DNA from: Burkholderia sp. 4M9327F10
GTDB lineage: Bacteria; Pseudomonadota; Gammaproteobacteria; Burkholderiales; Burkholderiaceae
Length of the DNA stretch: 51,849 bases
Direction: 5' to 3'
NCBI RefSeq assembly: GCF_005503145.1
Contig: NZ_SCNV01000060.1
Coordinates: 1-51,849, forward strand
Position 1 is the first letter of the stretch; the number at the start of each line of letters is the position of its first letter. The position numbers and the translations under genes are program-made. Below, piece after piece: positions 32,672-41,511 of the stretch. The notes under the pieces are model-generated. The model worked only from the letters and a program-made list of their open reading frames with translations, did not search any database and had not been told where the DNA came from.

Positions 32672-34865
32672 GGCGAACTCCTTTTTCTCCCTCGCTGCGG
32701 TTCGCCACCAGCGTTTCCAGCGGCGATTGCGGATCGAGCAACGCAGTACGAATGAAATGCAGATGACTCAAAATGCGTTGCAGTTGATGGCGCTCCTCGC
32801 GTGGCGGCGTGAACGCCGTCAGCACTTGCTGGACGGCGGCTGTCGCTGCCACCGTCGCCGCCAGCGCTGCATCCATCCTCTGCGGGTTCGGCCGGTCGAA
32901 GAGCGCCGCCACCGCGTCGCGCATCTTGCGCTCGGCAATGCGCCACGGCATCGTCGCGGCATAGCGGGCGTCCCGCGGCAGCGCGGCGATCTCACGCCGC
33001 AAATCGATCATTGCGTTACCCACTTCGAGCACGGCAAACAGCCAGCGCAGGCTGTCGCGCCTGACTTCGGGTTCCTTGTCGGCGAGCGCGTTGATCTGGA
33101 ACATCAGATCGCGTGCGCCGCTTTCGAAACGCGAGCGCAACCGCGACAGACGCGAATGGCAGGCGTGCACGACATGGCGGCGCAGGTCGATCAGCAGGCG
33201 GTTGCGCATCCAGGGCAGCGACGGCGGCAGCAGCAGCGCGAACGCGACCGAACAGGCCAGCATCGACAGAAACAGCGCCAGCGCATCATTGATGAAGCTG
33301 GTCGGATCGTAATGAATCACGTTGTCCGGGCCCGCAAGGAAACAGAAGAAGATGCAGTAACCCACCCCGTAGCCGGCCAGCTTCGGGCGCGTCGTCATGA
33401 ACACGCCGAGCAGCAGGAACGGCGTGAGCGCGACACACAGCAGAGGAAACCCGTCGACGTGCGGATACACGCCGAACACCAGAATCATTCCCAGCAGCGA
33501 CGACAGGACCGTGCCGCCCGCCATCTGGAACGCCATGCGCGTGGGGTTCGGCGAGGTGGACGCCAGTGCGCAGGTTGCCGCGCCCACCGGCAGCAGCGTG
33601 ACGCCGCTCGGCCACGCGGTCGCGATCCAGAACGCGCCCAACAGCGCGATCACGATGGCCGCGCGCGCGCCGGCCACACCTGCGGTCAAGACGTTGGTCT
33701 TCGGCTCGTAGCGGTCGATCCAGCGCTCGCGCTCGTGGGTATCGACAGCCAGCGATGCATAAGTGGCCGCATAGGCGTGCAGGTCGTCGACGAAGCGCGA
33801 AAGCAGTTCGGCTGCGGTATCGAAATCGAGCAGCGGCACATCCGGCTGAGACTCCAGCGCTTCGCGCGTCGCACGCAGCCGTTTGGACAATTCGGCCTTA
33901 TAGGCGTCGAGCTGCCCGGTCACGTGCGCGGCGTCGGCGGCGGTAAGCACCGGTTCGCCCGATTTGTGGAGCAGCGGCGCGATCTCCTTGAAATACGGTT
34001 CCAGCGCTTCAATTACGACGGACGCACCGGCGTCGTGCAGGCGGTTCATCAACTGATGCAAGGCGTGAAAGCGCGTCGATGCGGTCATGAACTCATTGTT
34101 CAGCCGCGACAGGCGGCCACTCCTCATCCGCGAGGCGGGTGTTTCGAATACAGCGACGCTGCGGATCGCTTCGAAGCCGACGATGTCGGCGACAAAGCGC
34201 GCGTTGGTGGCTTCGATCTGCGCGCGGTCGACCTGTCCCGACAGCGAGGCCGAAACATAGTCGACGAACGCGCTAAAGCGGGCGCGGATGGTGGTGCGCA
34301 TCTGTTCGCCGGTGAAGCGCGGAAACACGAGCCCGCTGACCACACCCGAACAGACGATGCCGACCACGATTTCCGCCACGCGGGTCAGCGCGGACATGAA
34401 CGCGCCGTCCGGATTCTGTGCCGCCGGAAAGCCGATCAGTGCCGCGGTGTAGCCCGCCAGCACGAAGCCGTAAGTGCGGAAATTGCGGTTGCGCGCGGCG
34501 CCTGCGGTACAGATGCCGACCCAGATCGCCGTCGTCGCGATGAAGAGTTCCGGCTGCTGGGCAAACAGCCCGATCAGCGCCAGCATGACGACGAGTCCGA
34601 CCAGCGTGCCGCAGATCCGGTAGAAGCTCTTCGCGAACACCATGCCGCTTTGCGGCTGCATCACGATGAATACGGTGGTCATCGCGGTGCGCGGCTGCGG
34701 CAGATCGAGCTTCATTGCTACGTACAGCGAAAGGAATGCGGCCGCCAGCGCCTTGAACAGGTAGATCCATGTCAGCCCGTCGGTGCGGGCCCAGTCGGCG
34801 GCAGCCGTGGAGAGCGCCGCGAATGTGAACGGCTGACGCGCAGCGGAAGAGGGAGCGGTGGACAT
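32661..34865 (-). CDS. FUSC-family efflux transporter (AaeB/fusaric acid resistance type)
   Basis: This 734-residue inner-membrane protein would export aromatic carboxylic acids or similar compounds. It has two hydrophobic blocks (about 30-185 and 395-535), each of about six helices, split by a helical cytoplasmic region, as is typical of FUSC/AaeB. Signature segments include MKLDLPQPRTAMTTVF and PSGVTLLPVGAATCALAS. The ATG follows the outer-membrane-factor stop by 14 bases. The substrate is inferred from family; fusaric acid and p-hydroxybenzoate are known for relatives. Confidence 0.93.
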   Translation of the reverse strand: MSTAPSSAARQPFTFAALSTAAADWARTDGLTWIYLFKALAAAFLSLYVAMKLDLPQPRTAMTTVFIVMQPQSGMVFAKSFYRICGTLVGLVVMLALIGLFAQQPELFIATTAIWVGICTAGAARNRNFRTYGFVLAGYTAALIGFPAAQNPDGAFMSALTRVAEIVVGIVCSGVVSGLVFPRFTGEQMRTTIRARFSAFVDYVSASLSGQVDRAQIEATNARFVADIVGFEAIRSVAVFETPASRMRSGRLSRLNNEFMTASTRFHALHQLMNRLHDAGASVVIEALEPYFKEIAPLLHKSGEPVLTAADAAHVTGQLDAYKAELSKRLRATREALESQPDVPLLDFDTAAELLSRFVDDLHAYAATYASLAVDTHERERWIDRYEPKTNVLTAGVAGARAAIVIALLGAFWIATAWPSGVTLLPVGAATCALASTSPNPTRMAFQMAGGTVLSSLLGMILVFGVYPHVDGFPLLCVALTPFLLLGVFMTTRPKLAGYGVGYCIFFCFLAGPDNVIHYDPTSFINDALALFLSMLACSVAFALLLPPSLPWMRNRLLIDLRRHVVHACHSRLSRLRSRFESGARDLMFQINALADKEPEVRRDSLRWLFAVLEVGNAMIDLRREIAALPRDARYAATMPWRIAERKMRDAVAALFDRPNPQRMDAALAATVAATAAVQQVLTAFTPPREERHQLQRILSHLHFIRTALLDPQSPLETLVANRSEGEKGVRHAA

Positions 34866-34879
34866 GGTCAGCTCCGCGC

Positions 34880-36460
34880 TTACTGAACTGCTGCCGGATG
34901 AGCAGAGGCCTGGCTGCTCACCGCCGCGCTGCCGGATACGGGCGTGGTGAGCGTGGTGGCCGCGGCCGCCTTGCCCTTACCATGCGCGGGCAGTGTCTCT
35001 TCCGTGTTCGGGCCATCGGACGGATCGGCAAGGCCGCCGCCGAGCGCCGTCATCAGCGAAGCATGGGCACCGAGCCGTTCGGCCTGCACCCGTGCCACGC
35101 CTTCCTGGGCTCGCAGCAACTGGTTCTGTGCAATCGGCACGTTCAGATAGTCCGTCAGACCACGCCGGTAGCCTTCCTTCGCCAGGCCATAGTTCTTACG
35201 CGCAGCGGCGACCGATCTCTCGGCATCGTTTTCCTGCGTTTCCAGCGAGCGAATCCGTACCACCTGATCGGCAACATCTTTCAGCGCGCTCACGATAGTC
35301 TGGTTGTACTGCTCGACCGCGGCGTCATAGCCCGCGTCGGCTGCACCCAGTTCGGAGCGTAGCCGGCCGCCGTCAAAGATCGGCAGCGACAGGGCCGGGC
35401 CGGCCGTCCAGCCGCCGTTTGCCGAGCGCAGGAACTGGAACAGCGGGCCGGCCGCGGCATAACCGCCGATCGACGCCAGCAGGTTGATGTCCGGATAGAA
35501 ATTGGCCTTTGCCACATCGATACCGCGCGCCTGTGCCGCCACCGTCCAGCGTGCCGCGACGATGTCGGGCCGATGGCCGAGCAGTTCGGCCGGCAAGGCC
35601 GACGGCAGGCCCGCGGGTGCGGCGAGCGAGAGCGTCGGACGGGTGATCGAATCGCCTGCGCCCGGGCCCTTGCCGGCCAGCGCCGCAAGCTGGTTGCGGC
35701 CCAGCGCGATCTGCTCTTCGAGTGCGTCGATCTGGCGTTCGTATTCGGGCACCGGCGTTTCGGCCTGGCTGACTTCGAGCTGGGTGCCGAGCCCCCCGTT
35801 CAGGCGGCGCGTGGCGAGATCGACGATCTGCTGCTGTTGTTGCAGCGTCGCCCTGGCGATATCGAGCAGCGCGTAGTTCATCGACAGGCCGATATACGCG
35901 CGCACCACATTCGCTTCGAGTTCGAGCTGGGCGGCGCGTTCGTCCGCGGCGCTGGCGTGGGCGGCGTCGAGCGCGCCCTGCGCAGCGTTCTTGTCTTTGC
36001 CCCACACGTCGAGGTGGTAAGACAGGCCGATCGTGCCGGTGTTGTCCCAGGTCGTCGCGTTGGAAAGCGAGCCTGGGCCGTAGTAAATATTGTCCGCCCA
36101 GTGCTGGCGCTCGACCGAAAGATTGCCGTTGACCTGCGGCGAGAGCGCCGCGTGCGCCACGCCGGCCATCGACTGCGCCTGGCGCACCCGTGCCTGGGCG
36201 ATCGCGAGTGTCGGATTGCCGGCCTGGGCGGCGTCGATCCAGGCGTTGAGCTGCGGATCGTTATAGGCGCGCCACCAGTCTGCGGCGGGCCATTGCGCGT
36301 CCGCGTTGGCGGCCCGAATGGCGGCGCCGGCATCGAGCGAGGACGGTGCAATGCCGCGAGCTTGCGGTGTGATGCCTCCGGTACTGGCACAGCCGGCGAT
36401 TGTTAGTGAGATCGTAAGAACGGCGATAAAGGCGACCCCTTTTTGTACCGGAGACTGCAC
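34880..36460 (-). CDS. NodT-family outer-membrane efflux lipoprotein
   Basis: This TolC-like outer-membrane channel of 526 residues begins with a lipoprotein signal peptide, lipobox TIAGC with Cys24, then the two repeated OEP coiled-coil halves (WWRAYNDPQLNAWIDAA near the start, and a second half from about residue 280). A C-terminal Ala/Thr/Ser-rich tail of about 50 residues follows. It starts with GTG preceded by AAGGGGG. It is the first gene of the efflux operon and is transcribed away from the LysR gene. Family assignment is firm. Confidence 0.93.
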   Translation of the reverse strand: MQSPVQKGVAFIAVLTISLTIAGCASTGGITPQARGIAPSSLDAGAAIRAANADAQWPAADWWRAYNDPQLNAWIDAAQAGNPTLAIAQARVRQAQSMAGVAHAALSPQVNGNLSVERQHWADNIYYGPGSLSNATTWDNTGTIGLSYHLDVWGKDKNAAQGALDAAHASAADERAAQLELEANVVRAYIGLSMNYALLDIARATLQQQQQIVDLATRRLNGGLGTQLEVSQAETPVPEYERQIDALEEQIALGRNQLAALAGKGPGAGDSITRPTLSLAAPAGLPSALPAELLGHRPDIVAARWTVAAQARGIDVAKANFYPDINLLASIGGYAAAGPLFQFLRSANGGWTAGPALSLPIFDGGRLRSELGAADAGYDAAVEQYNQTIVSALKDVADQVVRIRSLETQENDAERSVAAARKNYGLAKEGYRRGLTDYLNVPIAQNQLLRAQEGVARVQAERLGAHASLMTALGGGLADPSDGPNTEETLPAHGKGKAAAATTLTTPVSGSAAVSSQASAHPAAVQ

Positions 36461-36498
36461 GATTTACCCCCTTAATTGACTAAAGAACCTTGTGCGTT

Positions 36499-36527
36499 AT
36501 TATATTTTTTGCGGTATTCCTGAATAA
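36499..36527 (-). promoter_or_regulatory. Promoter of the FUSC efflux operon
   Basis: On the minus strand TTATTC (36522-36527), a 17-base spacer and a consensus TATAAT (36499-36504). The LysR-type box lies immediately upstream of the -35, which suits activation. Confidence 0.7.
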
Positions 36528-36530
36528 CCC

Positions 36531-36553
36531 GTAAAGATGCAAGGTATCTTTAC
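36531..36553. promoter_or_regulatory. LysR-type operator GTAAAGAT-N7-ATCTTTAC
   Basis: A perfect 8-base inverted repeat around seven bases contains the T-N11-A pattern of LysR-type sites. It sits between the divergent LysR and efflux genes, next to the efflux -35 box. Confidence 0.75.
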
Positions 36554-36557
36554 CTAA

Positions 36558-36606
36558 ACTGAGACAATCGCTCTTACGAAGCATGTAACAATCACCTTGT
36601 CTCAGT
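36558..36606. promoter_or_regulatory. 10-bp inverted repeat ACTGAGACAA / TTGTCTCAGT
   Basis: Perfect arms at 36558-36567 and 36597-36606 are 29 bases apart and bracket the likely regulator promoter. It ends 10 bases before the LysR start codon. It could be a second regulator site or a leader hairpin. Confidence 0.5.
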
Positions 36607-36616
36607 AAGGATATGT

Positions 36617-37558
36617 ATGGATACGCTTCAAAACATGCGTGTATTTGTCCGAGTCGTCGAAGCAGGCAGCTTCACAGGCGCCGCCCAGCACCTGAATACG
36701 ACCACGGCGTATGCCTCGCGCGCGGTCTCCGATCTCGAGGCGCATCTGCGCACGCGCTTGCTGAATCGCACGACCCGGCGTATTGCGCTGACCGAAGCCG
36801 GCGAGCGTTATCTGCAACGTTGCGAACAGATTCTGGCCTACGTCGATCAGGCGGAAGCCGAGGCGAGCGACGCCCATGCGCGGCCGTCCGGCAAGCTGAA
36901 AGTCCATGCCATGACGAGTCTCGGCCAGCATTACGTGGTGCCGGCCGTCGGGCGCTATCAGCAGCGCTATCCGGACGTGAATATCGAACTGACGCTGGCC
37001 CATCGCGTGCCTGACCTGCTCGACGAGGGTTACGACGTCGCTCTGGTGCTGGCGTCGCAGGCTCTGCCTGATTCGGGGCTGGTGTCGCAGCGCCTGGGCA
37101 GCGCATTCAGTATTGCGTGCGCCTCACCCGCCTACCTGGAGCGCCATGGCGTGCCGCAGACGCCCTCCGACCTCAGCCGGCATACCTGTCTGCAAATGGT
37201 CACGCCGGTTTTTCCCGCGAACGAGTGGACCTTCGATGGTCCGAGCGGCCAGGAGACCCACGTGCTCGGGACGGCGAGCTTTCAGGTGAATGTCGCAGAG
37301 GCGCTGGCGGTCGCGGTGCGCGAAGGCATGGGCATTGGCCTCGTGCCGATCTACTCGGCGATCAGCGGTCTGCGTAGCGGCCAGCTGGTGTGGGTGTTGC
37401 CGGAGTACACCTCGCAGGAGATGAAGCTGTATGCGCTGTACCCCTCGCGTCAGTATCTGGACGCGAAGATTCGCACCTGGGTCGAATTCCTGCGCGATGA
37501 ACTGCCCACGACGCTCGCCACCGATCAGGCCGAACTGCGCAAGTTCGCCCGCACCTGA
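36617..37558 (+). CDS. LysR-type regulator of the efflux operon (AaeR-like)
   Basis: The 313-residue protein has an N-terminal winged HTH (residues 1-60, with FVRVVEAGSFTGAAQHLN) and a C-terminal effector-binding domain (about 90-300). It is divergent to the efflux genes with 156 bases between, the classic layout for a LysR activator and its target. AAGGAT precedes the ATG. By analogy with AaeR it would sense an aromatic acid; the ligand cannot be read from sequence. Confidence 0.93.
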   Translation: MDTLQNMRVFVRVVEAGSFTGAAQHLNTTTAYASRAVSDLEAHLRTRLLNRTTRRIALTEAGERYLQRCEQILAYVDQAEAEASDAHARPSGKLKVHAMTSLGQHYVVPAVGRYQQRYPDVNIELTLAHRVPDLLDEGYDVALVLASQALPDSGLVSQRLGSAFSIACASPAYLERHGVPQTPSDLSRHTCLQMVTPVFPANEWTFDGPSGQETHVLGTASFQVNVAEALAVAVREGMGIGLVPIYSAISGLRSGQLVWVLPEYTSQEMKLYALYPSRQYLDAKIRTWVEFLRDELPTTLATDQAELRKFART

Positions 37559-37759
37559 GCGCGGCGCCGGCCGGCTGACGCCGGCTCCCTTACGTTGACA
37601 GTCGCCGCCGCACGCGCATCACGGCCTGTTACAGATGTGCGGCGTCGCAACATTTCCTTACTTCTGCGGCCGATTTGATTTGGTAACGTTGGGTCAACGC
37701 GCTGGCCGACCGCTGGGTTGCCGTCAGAAACTGGATCTAACTGGAATAAAGAGGGACTC

Positions 37760-37915
37760 ATGGATACGCATCTGCTCATCGGCGTGGCCGTCATGCTGGG
37801 ACTGATCGGAATTGCCGCGTCGCGTGAACTGCTGCGCAACCTGCGCGCGCAACCGCAACTGGTGCCGGTTCGCGCCGAGCGCCGCGACGCTGCCGGTTAT
37901 ACGCGTCGCCGCTGA
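37760..37915 (+). CDS. Small single-helix membrane protein
   Basis: The 51-residue protein starts MDTHLLIGVAVMLGLIGIAA: one N-terminal hydrophobic helix (about 4-21) followed by an Arg-rich cytoplasmic tail ending TRRR. AGAGGGA seven bases before the ATG supports translation. Function unknown. The 201 bases upstream back to lysR hold a GC hairpin and no other gene. Confidence 0.6.
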   Translation: MDTHLLIGVAVMLGLIGIAASRELLRNLRAQPQLVPVRAERRDAAGYTRRR

Positions 37916-37953
37916 GCGGGGCCCACGGTTCTGACCTTCCAGACGTCGATCAT

Positions 37954-38811
37954 CTAGACGTCAATCACCTTATCCCACGCAAACTGCGGATTCTCCGGTT
38001 GGCGCGTGCGGCGGTCGAGATAACCGCGCGGGTTGCATACCACCCGCGTGCCCTCGACGGTGTAGTCGAACGCCGTGTGCGTGTGGCCGTGAATCCATAG
38101 CGCGACGGGCGAGCGCACCAGCGTCGGCAGATGGTTGACGAAACCGGCCGAGACGCGGTCGTCCGCATAGCGCTCGGCGAGGCTGAGCCGGTGTGGGGCG
38201 TGGTGCGTGACCACGATGGTTTTTCCCGCAAACGGTTTGGCCAGCTCGCGCGCGAGCCATGCGCGCGCCTGCATATGCAGGGCGAGCGAGTCGGCAGGAG
38301 TGAAATCGCGGGTGGCCGTGGGGTCCGCGGGGGCGGCGCCTTCATGCGAGCGCTCTTGCGCCGGCGCATCTGGTCGGCCATGCGGCCAACTGAGTTGAAT
38401 CAGGCCGCGGAAGTCGAGCATGAAGCGCCGGGCGGCTTCGATAGATTCTGCAAACGCTTCGTCGTCGGCGCCGTAAAGCGTGAAGTCGGTCCACAAGGTG
38501 GTGCCGAGTACGCGCCACTCGCCGGCGGGGTCCACCAGCGCCGCGTTGTTCAGCAGATGCACATTGTCGACCGATGCCGCCGCGTCGTGCATCGCCGCTT
38601 CCAGCGCGCCGAATTCGCCGTCGTAGTATTCGTGATTGCCCGGCACATAGACGACCGGCACGGCGCCGTCGAAGGTCTGGGCGGCCCAGCGCGGTCCGGC
38701 CGCGTGATTGTGGATGTCGCCCGCAAGCACGACCAGGTCGGCCTGCGCATGCGGAATCACCTCGGGTTCGTCGCACTCCAGATGCAGATCGGACAGCACA
38801 CGAATCTTCAC
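37954..38811 (-). CDS. Calcineurin-like metallophosphoesterase
   Basis: The 285-residue soluble protein has the family metal motifs in order: SDLHLE at the N-terminus, LAGDIHNH, GNHEYYDGEF, VTHHAPH and GHTHTAFDY. A poorly conserved insert of about 40 residues (HGRPDAPAQERSHEG and on) lies in the middle. The GTG at 38811 is preferred because GAGGAG lies eight bases upstream; an earlier GTG at 38820 overlaps that site. The substrate (nucleotide, phosphoprotein or phosphodiester) is not known. Confidence 0.85.
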   Translation of the reverse strand: MKIRVLSDLHLECDEPEVIPHAQADLVVLAGDIHNHAAGPRWAAQTFDGAVPVVYVPGNHEYYDGEFGALEAAMHDAAASVDNVHLLNNAALVDPAGEWRVLGTTLWTDFTLYGADDEAFAESIEAARRFMLDFRGLIQLSWPHGRPDAPAQERSHEGAAPADPTATRDFTPADSLALHMQARAWLARELAKPFAGKTIVVTHHAPHRLSLAERYADDRVSAGFVNHLPTLVRSPVALWIHGHTHTAFDYTVEGTRVVCNPRGYLDRRTRQPENPQFAWDKVIDV

Positions 38812-38865
38812 GACAGGCACTCCTCTGAAGAAACCGCCGGGCCGCGCGGGGCTTACGCCGTGCCC

Positions 38866-40368
38866 CTAGCGTAGCACCTTGCCGGGGTTCATCAGGTTGA
38901 GCGGATCGAGCGCCTGTTTGAGCGCACGCATCAACGCCACTTCGACGTCCTGCTTGTAGTGCATTGCCTCGTCGATCTTCAACTGGCCGAGCCCGTGCTC
39001 CGCGCTGATGCTGCCACGATGCCGGTGCACGCTGTCATACACGACCTGGTTGATGGGGCTCTGGTATTCGGCAAGAAACGCTTTGGCGTCGACGCCTTCA
39101 GGAGCCTGCACGTTGTAGTGCAGATTGCCGTCGCCCAGGTGGCCGAACGTCACCATCCGCACACCCGGCACGGCCTGCGCGATCGCTGCGTCGGTTTCCT
39201 CGATAAAGTGCCCGATGCGCGAGATCGGCACGGCAATGTCGTGCTTGATGTTGAGACCCTCTTCGGCCTGCGCGAGTGGAATGTGTTCACGCAGATTCCA
39301 GAACGCCTGCGATTGCGCGAGGTTTTCCGCCACCACAGCATCTTCCACGACACCTTCTTCGAGGGCGGTTTCCATCAGCCGCTCGAACAGCTCGCGCGCA
39401 TGTTCCTCGCTTTCGCTGTCCGAGAGTTCGAGCAGCACGACTTGCGCATGCGCCTCTGCGAACGGATAGCGCATCTGCGGAAAATGCCGGCCCACAAGCC
39501 GCAGGCAGAAATCGGACATCAGCTCGAAGCCGGTCAGAAGCGGCCCGGCGAAGCGTTGCGTGAGCGCCAGAAAATCGAGCGCGGCATGCGGCGAGGCAAG
39601 TGCGGCGAGCGCCGTGACGCGTGCGGCGGGTAGAGGATGAAGCTTCAGCACGGCAGCAGTGATGATGCCGAGCGTGCCCTCCGCGCCGATATACAGGTCG
39701 CGCAGGTCGTAGCCGGTGTTGTCCTTGCGCAATCCGCGCAGGCCGTCCCACAGCTCGCCTTGCGCCGTCACCACTTCGAGGCCGAGACACAGTTCACGGG
39801 TATTGCCGTAGCGCAGCACGCCGGTGCCGCCCGCGTTGGTGGCGAGATTGCCGCCGATCGTGCAACTGCCTTCGGCGGCGAGGCTCAGCGGGAACAGGCG
39901 GCCGGCTTCTTCCGCGCGAGCCTGCACCTCGGCGAGGATCACGCCGGCCTCGACGGTGATCGTGTTGTTGTGCGGATCGATGTCGCGTATGCGGTTCAGG
40001 CGGCGCAGGCTCAGCACGGCTTGCGTGCCGCTCTCGTCCGGCGTGGCGCCACCTGCGAGACCCGTGTTGCCGCCCTGCGGCACCAGCGCGACGCGGTACT
40101 CGACCGCCAGCTTGACCAGCGCGGCGGCTTCGGCGGGCGTCGACGGACACAGCACCGCGCATGCCGCGCCGGCGTAGCGGCGGCGCCAGTCCGTGAGGTA
40201 GGGGGCGGTGTCGTGCGCATCGGTCAGCACGTGGGCTGCGCCGATGGCATCGCGGCAGGCGGCGAGGAAGGCGGCGCTCGACGTGGCGGTTGCAGCCGCG
40301 CCGGATGCCTGGCCGCTTGTCTGCGCTGTTGATGGGTTATGTGCCGGTTGGGAGGCGGATTCGGTCAT
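38866..40368 (-). CDS. FAD-linked oxidase, D-2-hydroxyacid dehydrogenase type (GlcD/DLD family)
   Basis: The 500-residue flavoprotein has an N-terminal FAD_binding_4 domain with PQGGNTGLAGGA, then AAEGSCTIGGNLATNAGG and GTLGIITAAVLKLHP, and a C-terminal FAD-oxidase_C domain ending with SAEHGLGQLK. Relatives oxidise D-lactate, D-2-hydroxyglutarate or glycolate. The first 35 residues are an Ala/Ser/Thr-rich low-complexity extension. The chosen start has only a weak ribosome-binding site. Exact substrate is undecided. Confidence 0.9.
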   Translation of the reverse strand: MTESASQPAHNPSTAQTSGQASGAAATATSSAAFLAACRDAIGAAHVLTDAHDTAPYLTDWRRRYAGAACAVLCPSTPAEAAALVKLAVEYRVALVPQGGNTGLAGGATPDESGTQAVLSLRRLNRIRDIDPHNNTITVEAGVILAEVQARAEEAGRLFPLSLAAEGSCTIGGNLATNAGGTGVLRYGNTRELCLGLEVVTAQGELWDGLRGLRKDNTGYDLRDLYIGAEGTLGIITAAVLKLHPLPAARVTALAALASPHAALDFLALTQRFAGPLLTGFELMSDFCLRLVGRHFPQMRYPFAEAHAQVVLLELSDSESEEHARELFERLMETALEEGVVEDAVVAENLAQSQAFWNLREHIPLAQAEEGLNIKHDIAVPISRIGHFIEETDAAIAQAVPGVRMVTFGHLGDGNLHYNVQAPEGVDAKAFLAEYQSPINQVVYDSVHRHRGSISAEHGLGQLKIDEAMHYKQDVEVALMRALKQALDPLNLMNPGKVLR

Positions 40369-40412
40369 GATGGTCGGTCGGTGGAGTGGGGCAGGCAGCC
40401 TTGCGCATCGTC

Positions 40413-40802
40413 TCAGGCGGCCCGTTTCGCACGCCGTGCCGCGCGCTTGAAGGGCGCCACGTAGGCCAGCGTGCAGACAAAGAAGACTAGCGCAAGCGCG
40501 GTTTCGAGCCAACCTAGCCGGGCGGACAAGCCGCCATCGCTCATGCCTCGCACGATGCCCTCGGCAAAATACAGCAGGATCAGCATCGACGCCCATTGCA
40601 GCGTATAGATGCGTCGACGCAGCACGCCGGGCAAGGCGAGCAGCAGCGGGACGGCCTTGAGAACGAGCGCGGTGCCGCCTGGCCGCAGCGGTGCGAGCCA
40701 CCATTCCCAGGCCACCGAGAGCACGATCAGCGCCAGCAGTGCGGCGGCTGCGCCAAGCGCCGCGCCGCGGCGCCGCGCGACCGGCTCCTGCGCGCTGTTC
40801 AC
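40413..40802 (-). CDS. DUF2069 membrane protein
   Basis: The 129-residue protein has about four hydrophobic segments and an Arg/Lys/Ala-rich C-terminus. The central YTLQWASMLILLYFAEGIVR is typical of DUF2069. It starts with GTG overlapping the upstream WrbA-like stop by four bases. DUF2069 genes often accompany wrbA in this group; their role is unknown. Confidence 0.85.
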   Translation of the reverse strand: MNSAQEPVARRRGAALGAAAALLALIVLSVAWEWWLAPLRPGGTALVLKAVPLLLALPGVLRRRIYTLQWASMLILLYFAEGIVRGMSDGGLSARLGWLETALALVFFVCTLAYVAPFKRAARRAKRAA

Positions 40803-41401
40803 GGCCGTTCGCTCATGACTGCCGCGGTGCGCGCGATGCGTGTGCCGAGCGCGACAGCGAGCGTTTTCTCGTCAGCGGAAATGCCGTGTTCCGCGGAGCC
40901 GGCCCGCGCGAAATGCGACGCGCCGTAAGGCGTGCCGCCAGTCAGCGTGGTGGTCAAGGTGGATTCCGTGTAGGGAATGCCGACGATCAGCATGCCGTGG
41001 TGCAGGAGCGGCAGCATCATCGACAGCAGCGTCGATTCCTGGCCGCCATGCAGGCTGCCGGTCGACGTGAACACGCAGGCCGGCTTGCCTGCCAGGGCGC
41101 CGGAGAGCCACTGCGGCGTGGTGCCGTCGAGAAAGTATTTGAGCGCGGCGGCCATGTTGCCGAAGCGGGTCGGCGAGCCGAGCGCGAGGCCCGCACACTC
41201 TTCCAGATCGCGCAGTTCGACATAGGGCGGCCCTTCGCCAGGAATGTCGGGCTGGGTCGCCTCGCAGACGGTCGAGACGGGCGGCACGGTGCGCACACGC
41301 GCCTGCATCCCGGGGACGCTGTCGATGCCGTGCGCGATCGCCAGCGCGAGTTCACGCGTGGCGCCGTACCGGCTGTAGTAGAGCACGAGAATGTCTTTCA
41401 T
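40799..41401 (-). CDS. wrbA: NAD(P)H:quinone oxidoreductase, WrbA family
   Basis: The 200-residue flavodoxin-like protein binds FMN and reduces quinones by two electrons. The N-terminal phosphate loop is YYSRYGATREL; the family motifs SPTRFGNMAAALKYFLD and STGSLHGGQE follow. Length is that of WrbA. The start at 41401 fits the family; a longer upstream frame is rejected. It is translationally coupled to the DUF2069 gene and divergent from the YihY gene. Confidence 0.93.
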   Translation of the reverse strand: MKDILVLYYSRYGATRELALAIAHGIDSVPGMQARVRTVPPVSTVCEATQPDIPGEGPPYVELRDLEECAGLALGSPTRFGNMAAALKYFLDGTTPQWLSGALAGKPACVFTSTGSLHGGQESTLLSMMLPLLHHGMLIVGIPYTESTLTTTLTGGTPYGASHFARAGSAEHGISADEKTLAVALGTRIARTAAVMSERP

Positions 41402-41511
41402 AGGCCTGATCGAGTGAGCAGGTATTATAGGGGTTGGGTCTGCGGCACAGGCCGGTCGCAGGCAATCCGGGCCGGCTCGCGGATGGTTCACGAAGGCGAA
41501 GGAGGTGTGGT

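Noticed and set aside
32670..34886. 738-codon open frame antisense to the FUSC gene
   Set aside because: It mirrors the FUSC gene in another frame, has Arg/His/Gln-rich composition and shows no family motif.
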